Of a stretch of 54,581 bases of DNA, positions 25,478 through 34,058 are shown piece by piece; within the stretch, counting starts at the first letter, position 1; every line of letters starts with the position of its first letter. The notes under the pieces are model-generated. The model worked only from the letters and a program-made list of their open reading frames with translations, ran no database searches and was not told the DNA's origin. The DNA is taken from positions 1 through 54,581 of the forward strand of contig JBMFWG010000006.1 in the NCBI GenBank assembly GCA_049965515.1. The letters are read 5' to 3'. A program made the position numbers and the translations under genes. Source of the DNA: UBA4572 sp049965515 (lineage in GTDB: Bacteria; Nitrospirota; Leptospirillia; Leptospirillales; Leptospirillaceae).

Positions 25478-26312
25478 GCGAGGCCGCGAGGAGGTTCGGG
25501 AGCGAGGACGCTCGTCCGGGCCGGTTCTCTTTTGGCTCACACCCTCCGACCTGGTCAAATCGACTCCCGAAGGGGCGGTCCTCTATCCGGGCGAGACCCT
25601 CTCGCACCATCTCTTCCGAAGCTTGCGGGCGCGAGTGGGAGACAGGTTTCTTTTTGTTGACCCAGACCAACCGCAGAGGCGGCTGTGGGGACGGGTCTCG
25701 AAAGAGGCGCCTCCGGAGCTTTCCCTGAGTGAAGTGACTGAAGGGATTTCCTCTCCCCGACGAATCTTTGATCTGGCGGTGGCTCTTCTCAAGGGAGAAG
25801 CATGGGAAGAGCTTCTCGAACCGGCGGCCATCCTGGGGGCTCGTCGCCTTGTTCCCCTTCTGGCCGATCGCTCCCAGCTTCGGTGGTCCTCCACCGTCCT
25901 GGCCAAAAAGCGGGAGCGGTTCATGGCGAAGGTCCGGGAGGCGAGCCAGCTTGCCGGCCGGGCCGACCGGATGGAGATTGCAGAGCCGATCTCCCTGGCA
26001 GGACTCCTGTCGGAACTTTCCCCGGATGTCACGCTTCTCTTTTGCGATACCAAAGCTCCCGCCGAGTCTGCCGGGACGGTTATGGCGGGGCTGGGGGGCT
26101 CTCCTGCGGTGGCTGCCATTGGGCCGGAGGGAGGATGGTCGGAGCGGGAACGGGCCCTGGTGAAGGAATTCGCTCAAAAGGGGAGGCGGCTTTGTCGGCT
26201 TTCCCTGGGACCGCTCATTCTTCCGGGGCGCCTTGCTCCGGTGGTTGTGGCCTCGCTTCTCTCCCAAGAGGCGGCGAGGACTGAACATCAACAGGGAGAG
26301 GGATCCTCATGA
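25470..26312 (+). CDS. rsmE: 16S rRNA m3U1498 methyltransferase, RsmE-like
   Basis: About 280 residues from the TTG at 25470, which overlaps the dnaJ stop; starts at 25392 or 25416 are also open, so the N terminus is uncertain. Family features: a PUA-like N-terminal domain with LSHHLFRSLRARVGDRFLF, then a SPOUT fold with VALLKGEAWEELLEPAAILG, REASQLAGRADRMEI and AAIGPEGGWSERERALV. RsmE methylates U1498 of 16S rRNA with SAM. Odd: the usual C-terminal knot motif LGxRILRxETA reads LSLGPLILPGRLAPVVVASL here, lacking the conserved Arg, Glu and Thr. The overlap with dnaJ and with the next gene suggests one transcript. Confidence 0.82.
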   Translation: MTERGREEVRERGRSSGPVLFWLTPSDLVKSTPEGAVLYPGETLSHHLFRSLRARVGDRFLFVDPDQPQRRLWGRVSKEAPPELSLSEVTEGISSPRRIFDLAVALLKGEAWEELLEPAAILGARRLVPLLADRSQLRWSSTVLAKKRERFMAKVREASQLAGRADRMEIAEPISLAGLLSELSPDVTLLFCDTKAPAESAGTVMAGLGGSPAVAAIGPEGGWSERERALVKEFAQKGRRLCRLSLGPLILPGRLAPVVVASLLSQEAARTEHQQGEGSS

Positions 26313-26776
26313 TTGGCCGTCGCATTCTCGCCTTCTGGATCGACATTTTTTTCGGCCTTTTTCTCTCCTCGACCGCTCTCTGGCTTCTGCGTAAGGCCTT
26401 TCTCCTGGGAACCAACCCCGACGACCTCTTCAATCCCCTTCGGGAGTGGGCCCTGGTCCCGGCCCACCCGATTTTCCTTCTCTGGGGGCTTTTTCTTTAT
26501 TTTTTCCTTTTTCTGGCGGTCAATTCGGAGACCCCGGGCCTTGTGGCCTTCGGTCTGACGGTGGTCCGGGATTCGGACGGCGGGGAGTCGTCCTTTATCG
26601 GAGGAAGGCGAGCCCTGGTCCGGTCACTCCTTCTGGGTGTCTCGGGCCTTTTTCTCGGCCTGGGCTTTCTGACGGTCCTGACAAATGATCGACGGCTGGC
26701 CCTTCACGACTGTCTCTCCGGAACACGAATCGTTCGAATCCGCTCCCGTCGGGTTCGACCGGCCGGGCTCCCCTGA
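26309..26776 (+). CDS. RDD-family integral membrane protein
   Basis: 155 residues with three hydrophobic segments (about 7-28, 50-72 and 108-130). The N terminus GRRILAFWIDIFFGLFL shows the Arg...Asp pattern of RDD proteins, and the end has TNDRRLALHDCLSGTRIV, the second conserved RDD piece. RDD proteins are poorly understood; some are linked to ion exchange. ATG 26309 overlaps the rsmE stop (ATGA). The gene ends 28 bases from the convergent ogt gene. Confidence 0.82.
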   Translation: MIGRRILAFWIDIFFGLFLSSTALWLLRKAFLLGTNPDDLFNPLREWALVPAHPIFLLWGLFLYFFLFLAVNSETPGLVAFGLTVVRDSDGGESSFIGGRRALVRSLLLGVSGLFLGLGFLTVLTNDRRLALHDCLSGTRIVRIRSRRVRPAGLP

Positions 26777-26804
26777 TCCCTTCCCTAGACCTCATCTGAG
26801 CTCT

Positions 26805-27353
26805 TCAATCCTTGTTTTTCCTGAAAACCTCCGATTCGCCTGTCATCCTTTTCCGCGCCCTCTCCCACTCAAGAAGTCGCCGCTTGTGCCCGGCTCCCCC
26901 GGAATAGCCGCCCTCCTCTCCGCTGGCACGGATAACCCGATGGCAGGGGAGAAGCAAGGGGAGGGGATTGCGCGAAAGCGCCCCTCCCACAGCCCGGGCG
27001 GCCTTTGGCCGGCCGATGGCCCTGGCGACATCGGCATAGCTGACCGTGGCACCGTAGGGGATCCGGCGGATCGTCTCGAGGACCTCCCGGTCGAAGGGGT
27101 GTATTGGCGCTGGCAGGGGGCCGATATAGACGACCGATCCCGAAAGCACCCTTCGGAAAAGATCCTCAAGGGGATGCTCAGGGGGGAGGAGGGGAGGGTC
27201 TGGGGTCTTCGCAGGGTTCTCCTCTGCGATACGAAGTCTCCGGGGCCACCCGTCCTCTCCCAGAGTCACGACAAAACCTCCCCGGAAGGGGGGGGGAGGA
27301 GAAAGTCGAAACAGCGCGCCGGAAAGACGATCGGATGGGGATGAGCGGACCAT
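26805..27353 (-). CDS. ogt: Methylated-DNA--protein-cysteine methyltransferase
   Basis: 182 residues. The C-terminal half is the DNA-binding/active-site domain: TIRRIPYGATVSYADVARAI, then PKAARAVGGALSRNP and LLPCHRVIRASGEEGGYSGG with acceptor Cys137. It removes O6-alkyl groups from guanine by a suicide transfer. The N-terminal half is short and Pro-rich. Start is ATG 27353 with AGAGGA upstream; a longer open frame back to 27968 is only a shadow of the permease gene. It begins 23 bases after the permease stop, as last gene of the export operon. Confidence 0.9.
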   Translation of the reverse strand: MVRSSPSDRLSGALFRLSPPPPFRGGFVVTLGEDGWPRRLRIAEENPAKTPDPPLLPPEHPLEDLFRRVLSGSVVYIGPLPAPIHPFDREVLETIRRIPYGATVSYADVARAIGRPKAARAVGGALSRNPLPLLLPCHRVIRASGEEGGYSGGAGHKRRLLEWERARKRMTGESEVFRKNKD

Positions 27354-27376
27354 GCGTGAGATCCTCTGAAGAAGGC

Positions 27377-28495
27377 CTACCCGAGACGCTTTCGGAAGAA
27401 GTGGGCGGCCAGGAGAAGAGAGGTTAGTCCAATGGCCAAAAGAGCCGCATATTCCGGGAGAAGAATCCGAAACCCTGCCCCCTGGAGAAAGACCTCCCGG
27501 AGAATCACCAAAAAGTAGCGGAGGGGGTTGATGAGGGTCATGTCCTGGATAACCTTGGGCATATTGGCAATGGGTGTGGCAAATCCCGAGAGGATGATGG
27601 AAGGAACGAGAAAGAGGAAGGCTCCCAAAAGTCCCTGCTGCTGGGTCTGGGAGATGGCACTGATCATGAGCCCCACCCCCAGCCCCGAGAGGGTGAAGAG
27701 GAAGATCCCGAGATAGAGGGCCGGTACCGACCCTCGCATGGGGACATGGAAGAGGAGGGTGGCCACCAGCACGATGGCGGTGGATTCGGCGAAGCCGATG
27801 ACGAAACCCGGGATGATCTTTCCCAAGATGATCTCGAAGGGGGTCAGTGGCGTCACCAGAAGCTGGTCGAATGTGCCGTCCTCGCGTTCCCGGGCGACTG
27901 AGAGCGCCGTAACCAGGAGCGAGACCACCAGGGTCAGAAGACCCACGATTCCCGGCACGATGAACCAACGGCTCTTGAGGTTTGGATTGTACCAGGCCCG
28001 GAGAGTCAGGGGAGCGGCCGGAGGCGTGAGGCCCAGAGCCGTGGTCATCTCGTTGTTGTAGCTTGAAACAATGGTCTGGACGTATCCGGCCAGGATCATC
28101 GCCGTATTGCTCTGGCGACCGTCGATGATGGCCTCCACGGTGGCGGATTTCCCCGAAAGGAGATCCCGGCTGAAGGTCGGGCGGAGGTGAAGGACCAGGA
28201 GAACCTTTCGGTTGTCGATGAGTCGCCGGACCTCCTCGGGGGAGGAGACGGACTGGCGGAAGTTAAAGTTTTTCGACCCAGAGAATCGCGCCAGAACCTG
28301 TCGGGAATAGATCCCGGGATCCTCATTCCAGACGGCGTAGGAGATGTGTTTGAGATCGAAGGTCGCAGCATAGCTGAAGACGATGAGCTGGACCAGGGGG
28401 GGGACGATGAGCACCATGCGGCTCTTCTTGTCCCGGAGAAGGGCCAGAAATTCCTTCTGGGCCAGCCTCAGAATCCTGACCAGGGCCGCCTTCAC
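27377..28495 (-). CDS. ABC-2 type permease, YbhR-like
   Basis: 372 residues. N-terminal cytoplasmic stretch RLAQKEFLALLRDKKSRMVL, first helix (about 28-48), large periplasmic domain (to about 170), then five helices with the ABC-2 loop SVAREREDGTFDQLLVTPLT (about 205) and a family-type NPLRYFLVILREVFLQGAG near the C terminus. One half of the membrane channel of the exporter encoded with the ATPase, adaptor and TolC. Its start overlaps the preceding permease gene by 4 bases. Confidence 0.9.
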   Translation of the reverse strand: MKAALVRILRLAQKEFLALLRDKKSRMVLIVPPLVQLIVFSYAATFDLKHISYAVWNEDPGIYSRQVLARFSGSKNFNFRQSVSSPEEVRRLIDNRKVLLVLHLRPTFSRDLLSGKSATVEAIIDGRQSNTAMILAGYVQTIVSSYNNEMTTALGLTPPAAPLTLRAWYNPNLKSRWFIVPGIVGLLTLVVSLLVTALSVAREREDGTFDQLLVTPLTPFEIILGKIIPGFVIGFAESTAIVLVATLLFHVPMRGSVPALYLGIFLFTLSGLGVGLMISAISQTQQQGLLGAFLFLVPSIILSGFATPIANMPKVIQDMTLINPLRYFLVILREVFLQGAGFRILLPEYAALLAIGLTSLLLAAHFFRKRLG

Positions 28496-29619
28496 AGGAT
28501 CCTCTTTCTGCTGATCCGAAACAGGAGGCCAAACAGGAAAAGCGAAAAGAGGAGCAGCGCCGCCGCATTAGGCCAGACGACCCCCGGAATGTCCCCCGCC
28601 AGAAAGAGGGACTGGAGGATCGTAACATAATAGGAGGCCGGGATGATGTAGGTAATGGCCCGGATGAAGAGGGGCATGGAGTGAATGTCAAAGATGAATC
28701 CCGACAGAATGAAGGCCGGCAGGAAGGTGAAAACGATGGCGATCTGGCCGGCGACAAACTGGTTCTTCGAGACGGTGGAGATGAGCAGCCCCATCCCCAG
28801 TGCGGTGGTGAGAAAAAGGGTTGATGTCACGGTCAGGACAAAAAGTGATCCCCGCAGCGGGACCTGAAAGAGAAAGTGTCCCATGAGGACGGAGATCCCC
28901 ATCCCGGCCATCCCCAGAAGAAAATAAGGAAGGAACTTCCCCAGGAGGATCTCGGGGATCGTCACCGGAGTGGCGAAGAGGGATTCGAGGGTTCCCCTCT
29001 CCCACTCCCGGGCCACCACCATGGAGGTGAGGAGGGCCCCGATGAGGGTCATGATTACCGCAATGAGGCCGGGGATGAGAAAGTCCCGGCTTCGGACGTT
29101 GGGGTTGTAGAGGATCCTCATGTCGAGACCCACCGGAAGAAAGGAGAGGGTTCGTCCCCGAAGATTTCGCTGTTCAAGCCAGCCTGTCCAAGTGTTCTGG
29201 AGGTAGCCCTCCACGAGGCGGGCGGTATTGTCGTCTACCCCGTTTACCACGACATGGACTCCGTGGTCCCGGAAGGATTCCATCGATCGCCCGAAGTTTT
29301 CACGGAGCCACAGGATCCCATCTACATCTTGTCGCTGCAGGGCGGCGACCGCGTCATGGATGTCGGGGTAGGAGCGGGTGATAAACCAGGGGGAGTGGCG
29401 AAGTCCCGCCACGAAGCCTTCGGCGGCAGGGGTCCGAGTCTCCTCGACGACCGCGATGGGAACATGGCGGGCATCGAGAGAGACGCCATAACCGAAGATC
29501 AGCAGAAGAAGAATCGGGAGGGCAATGGCGATAAGAAGGCTCGACGGGTCCCGAATGATCTGGAGCGATTCCTTTTTGATCATGGCCTGGGTCCGGCGGG
29601 CGCTGTCGGGGAGGCTCAT
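28492..29619 (-). CDS. ABC-2 type permease, YbhS-like
   Basis: 375 residues, same layout as the following permease: IKKESLQIIRDPSSLLIAIA, one N-terminal helix, a long external domain, then the ABC-2 motif MVVAREWERGTLESLFATPV and four to five helices, with PASYYVTILQSLFLAGDIPG near the end. Pairs with its neighbour as the heterodimeric membrane part. Start ATG overlaps the stop of the ATPase gene by 4 bases. Substrate cannot be told from sequence; YbhFSR-type systems export drugs or cations. Confidence 0.9.
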   Translation of the reverse strand: MSLPDSARRTQAMIKKESLQIIRDPSSLLIAIALPILLLLIFGYGVSLDARHVPIAVVEETRTPAAEGFVAGLRHSPWFITRSYPDIHDAVAALQRQDVDGILWLRENFGRSMESFRDHGVHVVVNGVDDNTARLVEGYLQNTWTGWLEQRNLRGRTLSFLPVGLDMRILYNPNVRSRDFLIPGLIAVIMTLIGALLTSMVVAREWERGTLESLFATPVTIPEILLGKFLPYFLLGMAGMGISVLMGHFLFQVPLRGSLFVLTVTSTLFLTTALGMGLLISTVSKNQFVAGQIAIVFTFLPAFILSGFIFDIHSMPLFIRAITYIIPASYYVTILQSLFLAGDIPGVVWPNAAALLLFSLFLFGLLFRISRKRIL

Positions 29620-31406
29620 CCTTTGGCTCCTGCCGTTTCAAGATTTCCGGACTTTTCAAGGTGCAGGATAAAGGCTTCCTCCAGCGTCGGTTGGGGATTT
29701 TGGGGGGTCTTGGCGCTGTCGGTGATCTCCCGGGGGGAGCCCAGGGCTACGAGGCGCCCCTGGGCCATAATGGCCAGCCGGTCGCAGGCGGTGGCCTCTC
29801 CCATGAAGTGGGTGGTTACGAGAACGGAGATGCCCCGGAGGGAAATCTGGCTGATGACCCGCCAGAACTCCCTTCGGGCTACCGGGTCGACGCCGCTGGT
29901 CGGCTCGTCGAGAAGAAGGATTGAGGGCTCGTGCATGATGGAGGCCGCCAGGGCGAGCCGCTGCCGGAATCCCAGGGGAAGAAGTCCTGACGATTCGTTT
30001 TTGAAGGGGATGAGGTCGAAGAACTCCAGGAGCTCCTCCACCCGGTCCCGCTGGCGCTTGCCGCCCATCCCGTAGGCGCTGCTGAAGAAGATCAGGTTCT
30101 GAAGGACCGTGAGCTGGGAATAGAGGGAAAACTTCTGGGACATATATCCCAGACGTCCCCGGAGGGCGGCTACGTTCCCACCGGTGACGTCTTGGGAGTC
30201 GATCCGGAGTGTGCCTGAACTGGGGAGAAGCAGCCCCGCCAGCATCCGGAAGGTCGTGGTCTTGCCGGCACCGTTGGCTCCCAGAAGTCCAAAGATCTCT
30301 CCCCGCCCGACCGAAAAGGTCAGGCGGTTGACGGCCACAAAGCTGCCGAAGGTTCGGGTCAGCTCCCGGATCTCGATGGCCGGCTCTCCTCCCGTTTGAG
30401 TTCCGTTGCCTCCTCCCCAGGAGAGCTCCTTCTTGGGGGAGTCCAAGGAGCTTTTTCCGACGGTGCTCGCTCTGAGGGCCAGCCGCAGCATGAAGGCATC
30501 CTCGAAGACGGGCGGTGTGGGGGTGATCCGGGCCGGAAGGGTGGACGGGAGGGTCGGAGGGGAAGGGGTCAGTGTGACGGTCCGGACTCCCCGTTCAGAT
30601 CCTGAACAGTCCGCTACGCCGGGGAGGAAGGCGATCTCCGGCTCGAGCTGTCGCGGGGACATGTCGGGAAGGGAGAGAAGAAAGACATGGCCCGTGGCCT
30701 CTTTGACAAAGTCCTGGGGCGGGCCCTCTCCCAAAATCTTGCCGTTGTAAAGGATGACCACCCGGTCGAACTTTTCGGCCTCATCCATATAGGCGGTGCT
30801 GACCAGGAGGGTCGTGGAGGATTTCGACACCTCTGTCCGGAGGATCTCCCAGAGTTCCCGGCGGGAGACCGGGTCGACGCCGACGGTGGGTTCGTCGAGC
30901 AGGAGGAGTGTGGGGGCATGGACCAGGGAGCAGGCCACGCCGAGCTTCTGCTTCATTCCTCCGGAAAGCTTGCCCGAGAGGCGCCCGATAAAAGGGGCGA
31001 GGGCGGTCATGCGAAGCAGGGGCGCATAAAGCGCGGCCCGCCTCTCCATGGGGACTCCATGAAGGTCGGCATGAAGATCCATGTTTTCCCCCACCGTCAG
31101 ATCCTCATAAAGCCCGAACTTCTGGGGCATGTAGCCCAGGTTGTCGAGGATGGCCGACCTCTCGGTCTGGGGATCCCGCCCAAGGATCTCCAGCCTCCCG
31201 GAGTCAGGATCCATGATCCCTGCCAGGATCCGCATGAGGGTCGTCTTTCCGGCGCCGTCCGGGCCGATGATCCCGGTGATGGTCCCCGGAGCGACCTCGA
31301 AGGAGACATCGTCAAGAGCCCGGAGAAGTCCCCGGGGAGTCTGAAAGGTCCGAACGAGGTTTCGGATCCGGAGGGCAGGGCCGGGGCGTCCTTTATCCTC
31401 CGCCAT
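29616..31406 (-). CDS. Tandem ABC transporter ATPase, YbhF-like
   Basis: 596 residues from ATG 31406 (an ATG at 31463 is also open, but would overlap the adaptor gene by 71 bases). Two nucleotide-binding domains. First: Walker A IIGPDGAGKTT, Q-loop MPQKF, signature GKLSGGMKQKLG, Walker B LLLLDEPTVGVDP. Second: Walker A LLGANGAGKTT, Q-loop MSQKF, signature LLPLGFRQRLAL, Walker B ILLLDEPTSGVDP. The second signature is degenerate (PLGF for SGG), as in YbhF-type ATPases. A low-complexity linker (TLTPSPPTLPSTLPARITPT) joins the halves. It powers the two ABC-2 permeases. Confidence 0.92.
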   Translation of the reverse strand: MAEDKGRPGPALRIRNLVRTFQTPRGLLRALDDVSFEVAPGTITGIIGPDGAGKTTLMRILAGIMDPDSGRLEILGRDPQTERSAILDNLGYMPQKFGLYEDLTVGENMDLHADLHGVPMERRAALYAPLLRMTALAPFIGRLSGKLSGGMKQKLGVACSLVHAPTLLLLDEPTVGVDPVSRRELWEILRTEVSKSSTTLLVSTAYMDEAEKFDRVVILYNGKILGEGPPQDFVKEATGHVFLLSLPDMSPRQLEPEIAFLPGVADCSGSERGVRTVTLTPSPPTLPSTLPARITPTPPVFEDAFMLRLALRASTVGKSSLDSPKKELSWGGGNGTQTGGEPAIEIRELTRTFGSFVAVNRLTFSVGRGEIFGLLGANGAGKTTTFRMLAGLLLPSSGTLRIDSQDVTGGNVAALRGRLGYMSQKFSLYSQLTVLQNLIFFSSAYGMGGKRQRDRVEELLEFFDLIPFKNESSGLLPLGFRQRLALAASIMHEPSILLLDEPTSGVDPVARREFWRVISQISLRGISVLVTTHFMGEATACDRLAIMAQGRLVALGSPREITDSAKTPQNPQPTLEEAFILHLEKSGNLETAGAKG

Positions 31407-32301
31407 GGATCGTCTCGGCGGGGGATCCGTCCGGACAGCGGGCGGGGAGGGTCGGTCCTCCATGCAGGGGGAGGGTGACGGTCACGGGCATGCCCAACCG
31501 AAGTTTCCTCGTGGGGCAGGAGAGATAGACCCGGGCCCGGTAGACCAGAATGGTCCGCTGGTGAACGGTCTGGACCTCCTTGGGGGTGAACTCGGAGGAG
31601 GGGGAGATGTAGCCGACGTAGCCAACAAAGGATTCGTGAGGATAGGAGTCGGAGGTGACGATGGCCGGCATTCCCTCATGGACACGCCCAAGCTCGGGCT
31701 CTTCGAGGTAGATCCGGGCCCACAGGGGGCGGGTTCTGGCCAAAGTGTAGACAGGGGTTTGGGGAAAGGCCATGTCGCCGGGTTCTAGAATCCGGGTCTG
31801 GACGATCCCGTCGACGGGGGCATAGAGGCGGGTATCGTTCAGTTGTCGAAGGTCGTAGGCCTTCTGCGCCTCATCCTTCTGGATTTGAGCCTTGGCCATG
31901 TCGAGAGCAGCCCGGGCGTCGTCCTGTTGCTGCCGGGTGTTGAAGTCCGCGCGGGTAAGTCGCTTCACCCGGTCCCAGGTCTTTTGGGCATCGATTTCCT
32001 GGGCTGTGTCATGGATGAGGGCCTGGGTGTCGGCATCGACCAGGTCCTGATAGCGGACCGGATCCATCAGGGCAATGAGTTCGCCGGCATGGACGGCCGC
32101 CCCTTCCACAAAGAGAAGCTTTTCGATGCGTCCGGTGTCGTGAAAGGCTGCCTGGACTTCCCGAAGATCGATGTTGCCGTAAAGGACGAGTTGATCCTTG
32201 GGGGGTTCATCGGCCTTCCTGAGGCGGAGGGCCCAGACGGCGGTGCCGGCGACGGCGAGGAGGACAATGAGGGCGATAAGTCGCTTGGCGATGGGGGGCA
32301 T
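31393..32301 (-). CDS. HlyD-family membrane fusion protein (YbhG-like)
   Basis: 302 residues. N-terminal signal anchor (about 5-26, KRLIALIVLLAVAGTAVWAL), beta-barrel/lipoyl half-motif QAAFHDTGRIEKLLFVEGAA, and alpha-helical hairpin (about 85-150) rich in Gln/Ala/Asp. The second lipoyl half is LYAPVDGIVQTRILEPGDMA, followed by the beta-barrel and C-terminal domain. It bridges the inner-membrane ABC exporter and TolC across the periplasm. ATG 32301 has AAGGAGATCCC directly upstream. The end overlaps the ATPase start by 14 bases. Confidence 0.92.
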   Translation of the reverse strand: MPPIAKRLIALIVLLAVAGTAVWALRLRKADEPPKDQLVLYGNIDLREVQAAFHDTGRIEKLLFVEGAAVHAGELIALMDPVRYQDLVDADTQALIHDTAQEIDAQKTWDRVKRLTRADFNTRQQQDDARAALDMAKAQIQKDEAQKAYDLRQLNDTRLYAPVDGIVQTRILEPGDMAFPQTPVYTLARTRPLWARIYLEEPELGRVHEGMPAIVTSDSYPHESFVGYVGYISPSSEFTPKEVQTVHQRTILVYRARVYLSCPTRKLRLGMPVTVTLPLHGGPTLPARCPDGSPAETIHGGG

Positions 32302-32320
32302 GGGATCTCCTTGGTGCCGG

Positions 32321-33841
32321 TTAGCGGATCTCTCCGGGGGCCGTTGGCCGCGAATCGGAGGCGGCCGTCTCCTCCGTTCCCGGAGAGGTCAGCGTGCCAA
32401 TGGCGTAACGGTAAAGAACATTGCTGTTCATCAGAAGGTATCGCGCCCGGATCACAGATTCCCGGGCTTGCCTCAGCGCTGTCTGGGCATCCATGACATC
32501 CACGGACTGGACCTGACCCATTCGGTAGGCTTCCTGCACCAGCATTTCGTTCTTGCGGGCGTTGTCCAGAGACGTAAGGGCCCAGTCGAGCTGTTCCTTG
32601 GCATCGGTAATGGAGAGCGCGGCCTTTTTCAGATCGGTGGCAATGGAGAGGCGGGTCGCCTCCCTGTTGTCCCGGGCGGTCATGACGTCAGCCCGGGCCC
32701 GGGCGGTCTGATGGACCATGTACCCCCCTTCAAAGATCGGAACGGTGAGTGTGCCGCCGATGCTGAAGGTCGAGTAGGGGTAGTTGTTGGGAATATAGGT
32801 AAAGGGAAGGGCTCCGGAGGGCAGGGTGGCCGTAAAGGACTGACCCAGGGCCGTGATCGACGGGTAGTTTTGTGCCCGGGAGTTCTTGAGGTTCGCCTTG
32901 GCGCTCTCGAGGTCAGCCGTGGCCTCTTTCCACTCGGGCCGGCGGGAAAGGGCCTTCGACATATCCCTGTCGGGATCGGGGTTGGCAATAGCATTGGGAT
33001 CGTGATCGAGATCGGCGGCGACAAGAAAGACCGTCTTTGACAGCCCCATGATCTGGGCCAGGGTCACGGAGTCGGAGCGAACCTGGTCCTGGGACTTCAC
33101 CAGGGCGAGACGGGCCGCCGAGACGTTGACCCGTGCCCGGGTGACATCGAGGATCACGGAGGTTCCCTCCTGATGTCGGACGGTGGCCTCATCGAGCTGT
33201 AGCTGGGCATCTTCGAGATTCTTCCGGTCGGCTAAGACCTGGTGCTGATCGGCCAGAAGGGTCAGGTAGGCTGATTCCGCATCCCGGATGGTCTGCGCCC
33301 GGACCGTTTCCATGTGGGCCTTGGCGGCCCGATAGCCCCAACGGCTCTGGTCGACCTGGGAGGAGGTCTTCCCAAAGTCGAGAAGGGTTTGGGAGAGGGT
33401 GACCGTCAACAGGTTCAGGTTCTCGAACTGATATCCGGGAAAGAGGAAAAATCCAAAAAGGCTGTTGGCGTACATGGTCTGAAGGCTCGCCGACAGCTGG
33501 GGATAGTCGTTGGACTTGGCTTGGCCGATTGTCTCCTGGGCACTTTGGACCTTGTCCTTCTCGGCCCGGAGCTCCGGGCGGGCATTGAGAGCGGAGAAGA
33601 CGGCCTGGGACAGGGTGACATTTGGTGGAGGAGAGTCCCCGGTATCCGCGGCAAGGGCCGCGGTTACCGGCCAGAGTGGCCCGAGGAGAAGGACAAGAAG
33701 AAGACCGCCTCCAAGCCAGGATGTAAAGGGTGGGCTCTTCCGGAGGGAGGCCGGGGGAATCTTCTGTTTGGGAGCAATATTCCCGGAAAAGACGCAGGCG
33801 GGAAGATCTTCCGGAGTTCCTGAATGTATCGCGATCTTCAC
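32321..33841 (-). CDS. TolC-family outer membrane efflux protein
   Basis: 506 residues. An unusually long N-terminal stretch of about 40 residues precedes a clear signal peptide core (GGGLLLVLLLGPLWPVTAAL, cleavage after ALA). The mature part has two repeats of the TolC fold: VTLSQAVFSALNARPELRAE, then DAESAYLTLLADQHQVLADR, GTSVILDVTRARVNVSAARL, and the second repeat with ALSRRPEWKEATADLESAKA. Start is GTG 33841; AAGGA lies 10 bases upstream. No shorter ATG or GTG fits, so the long n-region may be real or the start mis-set. First gene of the export operon. Confidence 0.92.
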   Translation of the reverse strand: MKIAIHSGTPEDLPACVFSGNIAPKQKIPPASLRKSPPFTSWLGGGLLLVLLLGPLWPVTAALAADTGDSPPPNVTLSQAVFSALNARPELRAEKDKVQSAQETIGQAKSNDYPQLSASLQTMYANSLFGFFLFPGYQFENLNLLTVTLSQTLLDFGKTSSQVDQSRWGYRAAKAHMETVRAQTIRDAESAYLTLLADQHQVLADRKNLEDAQLQLDEATVRHQEGTSVILDVTRARVNVSAARLALVKSQDQVRSDSVTLAQIMGLSKTVFLVAADLDHDPNAIANPDPDRDMSKALSRRPEWKEATADLESAKANLKNSRAQNYPSITALGQSFTATLPSGALPFTYIPNNYPYSTFSIGGTLTVPIFEGGYMVHQTARARADVMTARDNREATRLSIATDLKKAALSITDAKEQLDWALTSLDNARKNEMLVQEAYRMGQVQSVDVMDAQTALRQARESVIRARYLLMNSNVLYRYAIGTLTSPGTEETAASDSRPTAPGEIR

Positions 33842-33915
33842 GATCTCTTTATCCTTAGTTACTTGCGTGTTTAAGCCTCCACCCCGCCTGTGTTTCTTCT
33901 CCAGAGCACAAGATT

Positions 33916-33944
33916 ATTCTACCGCGAAAAAGGGAAAACTTCAA
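33916..33944 (-). promoter_or_regulatory. Promoter of the TolC/ABC export operon
   Basis: On the minus strand: TTGAAG (33944-33939), 17 bases, TAGAAT (33921-33916), about 75 bases before the tolC start. Good spacing and a near-consensus -10. Confidence 0.7.
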
Positions 33945-33955
33945 TGTTCATTGAA
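33940..33955. promoter_or_regulatory. Palindromic operator candidate over the -35 of the export operon
   Basis: TTCAATG-TT-CATTGAA, a perfect 7-2-7 inverted repeat. It overlaps five of six bases of the -35 box, the place where a dimeric repressor (TetR- or MarR-like) would block transcription. No regulator gene is adjacent. Confidence 0.55.
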
Positions 33956-33984
33956 CTGTTTTCCGGGGCGGCGATCCCGGAAAG

Positions 33985-33998
33985 ACCCCCTGAGGGGT
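33985..33998 (-). terminator. Weak terminator candidate after the phosphate acyltransferase gene
   Basis: ACCCC-TCAG-GGGGT on the minus strand (33998-33985), followed by CTTTCC. Five base pairs and a poor T-run; it lies 61 bases after the gene's stop. Confidence 0.3.
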
Positions 33999-34058
33999 GG
34001 GTTCTCCAGGGCCTTTGACTGAGAGAGGCCCCCTCCCCAAGGACTGGTGGATATCCTG

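Noticed and set aside
27354..27968. N-terminal extension of the ogt frame by 205 residues
   Set aside because: It overlaps the permease gene in another frame, is Pro/Gly/Arg-rich, and an ATG at 27353 with AGAGGA gives the normal Ogt length.
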